From contig JAEXPG010000483.1 of NCBI GenBank assembly GCA_023447015.1, positions 1-12,082 of the forward strand: 12,082 bases of DNA, given 5' to 3'. The DNA comes from Verrucomicrobiota bacterium. GTDB lineage: Bacteria > Verrucomicrobiota > Verrucomicrobiia > Opitutales > Opitutaceae. Below the pieces are notes generated by a model, which saw nothing but the letters and a program-made list of their open reading frames with translations, was not told where the DNA came from and ran no database searches. Within the stretch, counting starts at the first letter, position 1. The number at the start of each line of letters is the position of its first letter. The position numbers were made by a program, and so were the translations under genes. Of the stretch, positions 8,165 to 12,082 are shown one piece after another.

Positions 8165-9810
8165 GCACCACTCCGACTACACCCCGCGACCTCCCCCTGA
8201 CCGGGATCCGATTCAGCCTCCGCTTCAAGATCCTGCTCGTGCTGACCGCGTTCAACACGCTCGCCATCGCGGCCTTCACCGTCGACCGCTGGGCCTCCGA
8301 GAAGCAGCGGATCATGGAAGGTCTGCGCAAACAGCTCGACGTCTGCGCCCGCGCCCTGCCCGAGATGCTCCCCGACGGCTACCTGGATCGCGCGCACGGA
8401 CCGGACGCCATCCCCGCGGCCGAGTACCGCGGCATCGTCGACGATCTCTCGGCCTACTGCCGCGACACCGGGCTCACCTACCTCTACACCTATGCACGGG
8501 AGGGCTCGTCATTCTACTGCACCTCGTCCAACGGAACACCCGAGGAGCTGGCGAACGCCACCTTCGCGCGCTACTGGGGTACCTACAAGACCGCCCCGCG
8601 TGCGATCTACCGGGCTTGGGACGAGAACAGCGCCGTCTACGAGGAGGTATCCGACGAGTGGGCGCACACCTATACGCTCTTCCTTCCCCTCACCACCGCT
8701 GCGGGCACCCGTTTCATCGCCGGCGCCGACCTTCCGATCGGCTTCGTCCAGTCGGTCCTCACCCAGTCGCTCAAGCGCACCCTGGCGATCGGCGGCGGCA
8801 GTTTCCTCCTTTTCTTCATCATCAGCTTCTGGGCCAGCACCCGCTTCTCCCTCCATATCCGCTGGCTGGCGACCTACACGCACGAACTGAGCGACGCCAA
8901 TTTCGAGGCCCGACACGACACCCCGCTCGGCCGCGCCATCCAGCGCCTGCCCGAAACTCGCCGCGACGAGATCGGCCAGCTCGCCGCCTCGTTCCTCACC
9001 ATGGAGGAACGACTCCTGCGCTACATCCGCGAACTGACCGAGACCACCACCGCGAAGGAGCGAATCCAGAACGAGCTGCGCATCGCCGGCGAGATCCAGG
9101 CGAGCATGCTTCCCCAGGAGTACTCCGCCCCCGCCGACCGGAAGCGCATCGACCTCCATGCCTCGATGAAGCCGGCCAAGGAGGCCGGCGGCGACCTCTA
9201 CGACCTGATCCATCTCGACGACGATCACCTGCTCTTCGTCATCGCCGACGTCTCCGACAAGGGCATGCCCGCCGCCCTCTTCATGGCCTCCACCGTCACG
9301 ATCCTGCGCGCCCGCGCCTCCGCAGCGTTGATGGACTCGCCTGAGATCCTGCTCGCCCAGATCAATGAGCAGCTCATCCGCCAGAACTCGATGTACCAGT
9401 TCGTCACCGTGTTCCTGGGAATCATCAACCTCGCCACAGGCGAAGTCGTCTACTCCGACGGCGGCCACAACCGGCCCTACCACCGCCCGCTCGGCCAGCC
9501 GGCCCGCATGCTCCCGCGCGGTGGTGGCATTGCACTCGGCGTCATGCCCGAAGCCGTGTTCCTCCGCCACACCCTCCGGCTCCAGCCCGGCGAGACCCTG
9601 CTGCTCTACACCGACGGCGTGACCGAGGCGATCGCCGCCGACGACTCCTTCTACGGCGAACCCAGACTTGAGGCGCTGCTCAGCCGCATCGCCCCTGACA
9701 CCTCCGCCCGCCAATGGGTGACCACGATCACCGAGGATGTCGCCACCTTCACCAAGGGGCACGTCCAGGCCGACGACATCACCGTCCTCGCCGTCCGCTA
9801 CTTGGGATAG
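8161..9810 (+). CDS. RsbU-type PP2C phosphatase with periplasmic sensor and HAMP (copy A)
   Basis: This 549-residue membrane-anchored serine/threonine phosphatase of the SpoIIE/RsbU kind would dephosphorylate a STAS anti-sigma-factor antagonist, releasing a sigma factor. TM1 lies at about 22-41 and TM2 at about 207-227, with a 165-residue periplasmic sensor containing LTYLYTYAREG. HAMP covers about 228-285, followed by a signalling helix and the RsbU hallmark GEIQASMLPQ. All metal ligands are visible: GGDLYD (D345, D348), IADVSDKG (D363, D366), YTDGVTEA (D485) and ADDIT (D538, D539), along with DGGHN. The ATG overlaps the gene 5 stop; there is no Shine-Dalgarno, so translation is probably coupled. 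It is paralogous to the next gene at the same length. The cognate STAS target is not in the window. Family assignment is firm; the ligand is unknown. Confidence 0.93.
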   Translation: MSTTPTTPRDLPLTGIRFSLRFKILLVLTAFNTLAIAAFTVDRWASEKQRIMEGLRKQLDVCARALPEMLPDGYLDRAHGPDAIPAAEYRGIVDDLSAYCRDTGLTYLYTYAREGSSFYCTSSNGTPEELANATFARYWGTYKTAPRAIYRAWDENSAVYEEVSDEWAHTYTLFLPLTTAAGTRFIAGADLPIGFVQSVLTQSLKRTLAIGGGSFLLFFIISFWASTRFSLHIRWLATYTHELSDANFEARHDTPLGRAIQRLPETRRDEIGQLAASFLTMEERLLRYIRELTETTTAKERIQNELRIAGEIQASMLPQEYSAPADRKRIDLHASMKPAKEAGGDLYDLIHLDDDHLLFVIADVSDKGMPAALFMASTVTILRARASAALMDSPEILLAQINEQLIRQNSMYQFVTVFLGIINLATGEVVYSDGGHNRPYHRPLGQPARMLPRGGGIALGVMPEAVFLRHTLRLQPGETLLLYTDGVTEAIAADDSFYGEPRLEALLSRIAPDTSARQWVTTITEDVATFTKGHVQADDITVLAVRYLG

Positions 9811-9882
9811 TTTCACGACCCCGCTCCCCCCGGGGACACCTCGCCGGCGTCCGCCTGAACCAGACCCGAAAAACCCGCCACG
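9811..9882 (+). other. 72-bp intergenic gap between the paired phosphatases
   Basis: This is the longest non-coding stretch in the window. It contains CCCCCGGGG (around 9827-9835), which is self-complementary but lacks a workable loop and has no T-run, so it is not a terminator. There is no clear -35/-10 pair and no Shine-Dalgarno before the ATG at 9883. The final 7 bases match those upstream of gene 6, which fits the duplication boundary. Probably only a spacer; a weak internal promoter cannot be excluded. Confidence 0.5.
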
Positions 9883-11532
9883 ATGAGCACCGGAAATGTC
9901 ACACCGATCCCAGGGGGGACCACCATCCGCTGCGGTCTGCGCTGCAAGATCCTTGCGGCGATGTGCGCCTTCAACGCCCTCGTCATCGCCCTCTTCACCG
10001 CCGACCGGTGGAAGGACGCCGAGGCGGAAAACCTGCGTGCCGTTCGCCAGCTCATGGAAACCTACGCCCGCGAGCTGCCCGAAATCCTGCCCGACACCTA
10101 CCTTGAGCGCGCCTGCGGACCGGATTCCATCACCCCCGCCGAGTACCACGAGGTCGCCGCCACCATCGAGGACTTCTGCAACGAGTCGGGTGTCTACGAT
10201 CTGTCCACCTACACCATGATGGACGGCGGCTTCCACTGCACCGCCACCAATGCTGCGCCCGAGGATATCGCGACCGGCACGATTCCCCTCTACTGGTCCG
10301 TCTACGACTCCGCCTCCCCGCAGATCGCCAGGGCCTGGGCCGAGAACGCGACGGTGTTGGAGACCATCACCGAGAAATCCGGGGCGGTCTACTACACGGT
10401 CTTCATCCCCTTGGTCACGGAAACCGGAACCCGTTTCATTGCCAGCGCCGGCGTTCCCAACGAGTGGGTCGGTCTCCTCATCAAGGACGCGCACCGACGT
10501 ACCCTCGCGATCGGTGCCGCCTGCTTCGTTCTCTCCCTCGCGGTCAGCTTCTGGGCCAGCACCCGCGCCTCCCGCCACATCCGCTCGCTCGCCTCCTACA
10601 CCCACCAGCTGGGCGAATCCGGCTTCTCCGCCGAGCCCGACACCCCGTTGCGCCGCGAGATCGAGCGCCTGCCGTCGGTCCGCCACGATGAGATCGGACA
10701 GCTCGCCTCCTCCTTCCTCACCATGGAGCAGCAGCTCCAGCGTCACCTCCGCGAGCTCACCGAAACCGTCGCCGCCAAGGAGCGCATCCAAGCCGACCTC
10801 CGCATGGCCGGCGAGATCCAGGCAAGCATGCTCCCGCAGCAATACACCTGCCCGGATGACCGCAACCGCGCCGACTTCCACGCCTTGATGAAACCGGCCA
10901 AGGAGGCCGGCGGCGACCTCTACGACCTGATCCACCTCGACGACGACCACCGGCTCTTCGTCATCGCCGACGTCTCCGACAAGGGCATGGCGGCCGCGCT
11001 CTTCATGGCGGCAGCCTTCACGATCCTGCGCTCCCGCGCCTCCGCCCAGGTGCGCGACACCCCCGAGGTCCTCCTCACCCAGATCAACCGCCAGCTCGTC
11101 GAACAGAACGCGATGTTCCAGTTCGTCACTGTCTTCCTCGGCATCATCAACCTCGCCACCGGCAAGGTCGTGTACTCGGACGGCGGGCACAACCGGCCCT
11201 TCCATCGCCCGCCCGGCCAGCCGGCCAGCATGCTTCCGCGCGGCGACGGCATCGCCCTCGGCGTCATGCCCGACGCCGTCTACACCCGGCGCACCCTGCA
11301 GCTCCAGCGCGGTGAGACGCTCCTGCTCTACACCGACGGTGTCACCGAGGCCGTCGCCGCCGACGAGTCCTTCTACGGCGAACACCGCCTCGAGACCCTC
11401 CTCACCCAACAACCCGCCGACGCCACCGCCGAAGAGTGGGTCGGCGCCGTCACCCGCGATGTCGCCACGTTCACTGCCGGCCACGTGCAGTCCGACGACA
11501 TCGCCGTCCTCGCCCTGCGCTACTTGGGATGA
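9883..11532 (+). CDS. RsbU-type PP2C phosphatase with periplasmic sensor and HAMP (copy B)
   Basis: A 549-residue paralogue of copy A with the same layout: TM1 about 21-40, periplasmic sensor, TM2 about 207-227, HAMP, signalling helix with GEIQASMLPQ, and the PP2C domain. All catalytic motifs are kept at identical residue numbers (GGDLYD 343-348, IADVSDKG 361-368, YTDGVTEA, SDDIA). From GGDLYD to the end the two proteins align without gaps; in the sensor they need one codon of gap in each direction (near residue 10 and near residue 165). By eye the catalytic halves are about three-quarters identical while the sensors are much less so, and the sensor motif changes from LTYLYTY to VYDLSTY. This suggests two signals feeding one target or one module. 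It is 72 bp downstream of copy A, with no Shine-Dalgarno; its stop overlaps gene 8 by ATGA. Confidence 0.93.
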   Translation: MSTGNVTPIPGGTTIRCGLRCKILAAMCAFNALVIALFTADRWKDAEAENLRAVRQLMETYARELPEILPDTYLERACGPDSITPAEYHEVAATIEDFCNESGVYDLSTYTMMDGGFHCTATNAAPEDIATGTIPLYWSVYDSASPQIARAWAENATVLETITEKSGAVYYTVFIPLVTETGTRFIASAGVPNEWVGLLIKDAHRRTLAIGAACFVLSLAVSFWASTRASRHIRSLASYTHQLGESGFSAEPDTPLRREIERLPSVRHDEIGQLASSFLTMEQQLQRHLRELTETVAAKERIQADLRMAGEIQASMLPQQYTCPDDRNRADFHALMKPAKEAGGDLYDLIHLDDDHRLFVIADVSDKGMAAALFMAAAFTILRSRASAQVRDTPEVLLTQINRQLVEQNAMFQFVTVFLGIINLATGKVVYSDGGHNRPFHRPPGQPASMLPRGDGIALGVMPDAVYTRRTLQLQRGETLLLYTDGVTEAVAADESFYGEHRLETLLTQQPADATAEEWVGAVTRDVATFTAGHVQSDDIAVLALRYLG

Positions 11533-12082
11533 CCACGACCACCGAAGCCGAACCAGCCGTCGGAGAAACGGCCATCGATCCGCAGGGCGACGCCCTGCTC
11601 GTCCTCGCCGCCGCCGGCGACGCACATCGCCTCGCCGCGATGCGCCGCCGCCACGCCGCCGGCGAACCTGCGCCCTATATCACCGGGTTCCTGTTCTTCC
11701 GCGGCCGGCGCTTCAGCGTCGACCGCCGCGCCTACATCACCGATCCGGAAGCCACGCTCCTCGTCGATACTGTCGCCGACGAAGGCGCCCGCCTCGCGGC
11801 ACACCTCGGCCGCCCGCTGCAGCTGCTGGATTTCGGAGTCGGGGCCGGCACGCTCGCGTTGTCGGTAAAACTCGAACACCCGCAATGGTCCGTGACCGGG
11901 ATCGACATCGACCCGCCGGCGCTCGACCTCGCCCGCGCCAACGCCGCCGCCCACCACGCGGCGATCACCCTGCTCGAAAGCGACTACCTCGCCGGCTGGC
12001 CCGCCACCGCCGCCCCGCCGGACATTCTTTTCGGCGATCCGCCCTGGGGCGGCCCGGCCGACCTCTACGACGACACCCGCGA
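11529..12082 (+). CDS. PrmC/HemK-like SAM methyltransferase, 3' truncated
   Basis: An open frame starts at the ATG overlapping the copy B stop and runs 184 codons off the window end. It fits the PrmC/HemK group (release-factor glutamine methyltransferase): an N-terminal region with EPAPYITG (47-53, the YITG signature), F-x-G-R-R-F-S-V, then ITDPEATLLVD in place of the usual I-P-R-P-E-T-E, the SAM-binding LLDFGVGAGT (99-108) and GIDIDPPALDLARANA. The catalytic tetrapeptide is DPPW (170-173) where PrmC has NPPY. The N-P-P-Y asparagine contacts the amide of the substrate glutamine, so an Asp here may mean a different substrate, closer to N-methyltransferases with DPPY/W. The short N-terminal domain and the changed RPETE also argue against plain PrmC. 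The gene is unrelated to signalling in any obvious way and may be a hitch-hiker at the end of the operon. Confidence 0.72.
   Translation, partial: MTTTTEAEPAVGETAIDPQGDALLVLAAAGDAHRLAAMRRRHAAGEPAPYITGFLFFRGRRFSVDRRAYITDPEATLLVDTVADEGARLAAHLGRPLQLLDFGVGAGTLALSVKLEHPQWSVTGIDIDPPALDLARANAAAHHAAITLLESDYLAGWPATAAPPDILFGDPPWGGPADLYDDTR

Larger units (their letters stand above)
8154..11532 (+). repeat. Tandem gene duplication (period about 1722 bp)
   Basis: Genes 6 and 7 are direct tandem copies: start to start is 1722 bp (8161 and 9883) and both encode 549 residues ending in RYLG. The similarity extends upstream of the start codons: the 16-mer CGCCACGATGAGCACC occurs at 8154-8169 and again at 9876-9891. 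Copies have diverged clearly, with silent and replacement changes throughout, so this is an old duplication under selection rather than an assembly artefact. Confidence 0.85.

Noticed and set aside
9822..9845. Hairpin terminator between genes 6 and 7
   Set aside because: The CCCCCGGGG palindrome has no loop and no T-tract follows.
8509..11625. 1038-residue open frame on the minus strand
   Set aside because: It mirrors both RsbU copies, has the same Gly/Asp/Val-rich low-complexity character, and repeats itself because the genes opposite it are duplicated. It is a codon-bias shadow.
1..12082. Mobile element, CRISPR array, tRNA or phage genes
   Set aside because: No transposase, integrase, terminal inverted repeats, spaced short repeats or tRNA-like cloverleaf were seen; base composition looks even throughout.

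Overview
This is a dense, high-GC stretch (roughly 70% G+C by eye) coding only on the + strand. It holds eight genes, of which the first and last are cut by the window edges. Protein style and gene content suggest a free-living Gram-negative bacterium, plausibly of the Planctomycetota-Verrucomicrobiota-Chlamydiota group (for example an Opitutaceae-like Verrucomicrobium). The pointers are a nucleotide-transporter-like membrane protein fused to HEAT repeats and a cyclic-nucleotide-binding-like domain, and several RsbU-type phosphatases with periplasmic sensors. The taxonomy is an inference; there is no rRNA or marker gene here.

Layout. (1) 2-1315: the C-terminal part of a diaminopimelate-decarboxylase-like fold-III PLP enzyme, fused in one reading frame to a class I SAM methyltransferase. 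(2) 1331-4483: a 1050-residue protein with an MFS / ATP:ADP-antiporter-like membrane part, HEAT-like repeats and a CAP_ED-like C-terminal domain. (3) 4480-6417: a membrane sensor with a large extracytoplasmic insert, HAMP, and a decayed SpoIIE/PP2C domain. (4) 6414-6824: a small stand-alone cyclic-nucleotide-binding-like domain. (5) 6821-8164: a second membrane sensor with HAMP and another decayed SpoIIE-type domain. (6) 8161-9810 and (7) 9883-11532: two tandem paralogous 549-residue RsbU/SpoIIE phosphatases, each with a full metal-binding set. (8) 11529 to the edge: a PrmC/HemK-like methyltransferase with DPPW in place of NPPY.

Genes 2-3, 3-4, 4-5, 5-6 and 7-8 overlap by ATGA. Genes 1-2 are 15 bp apart and genes 6-7 are 72 bp apart, so the block reads as one transcription unit with translational coupling. 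The core (genes 2-7) looks like a membrane signalling module: a transporter-like protein with a regulatory tail, a soluble nucleotide-binding-like adaptor, two sensor pseudophosphatases and two active sensor phosphatases. By analogy with RsbU partner switching, the active phosphatases would dephosphorylate a STAS-domain anti-sigma-factor antagonist. No STAS protein, HPK-type kinase or sigma factor is present in the window, so the target lies elsewhere. The mix of catalytically intact and decayed phosphatases with a transporter-receptor is the most unusual aspect. No RNA genes, CRISPR arrays, insertion sequences or convincing terminators were seen.
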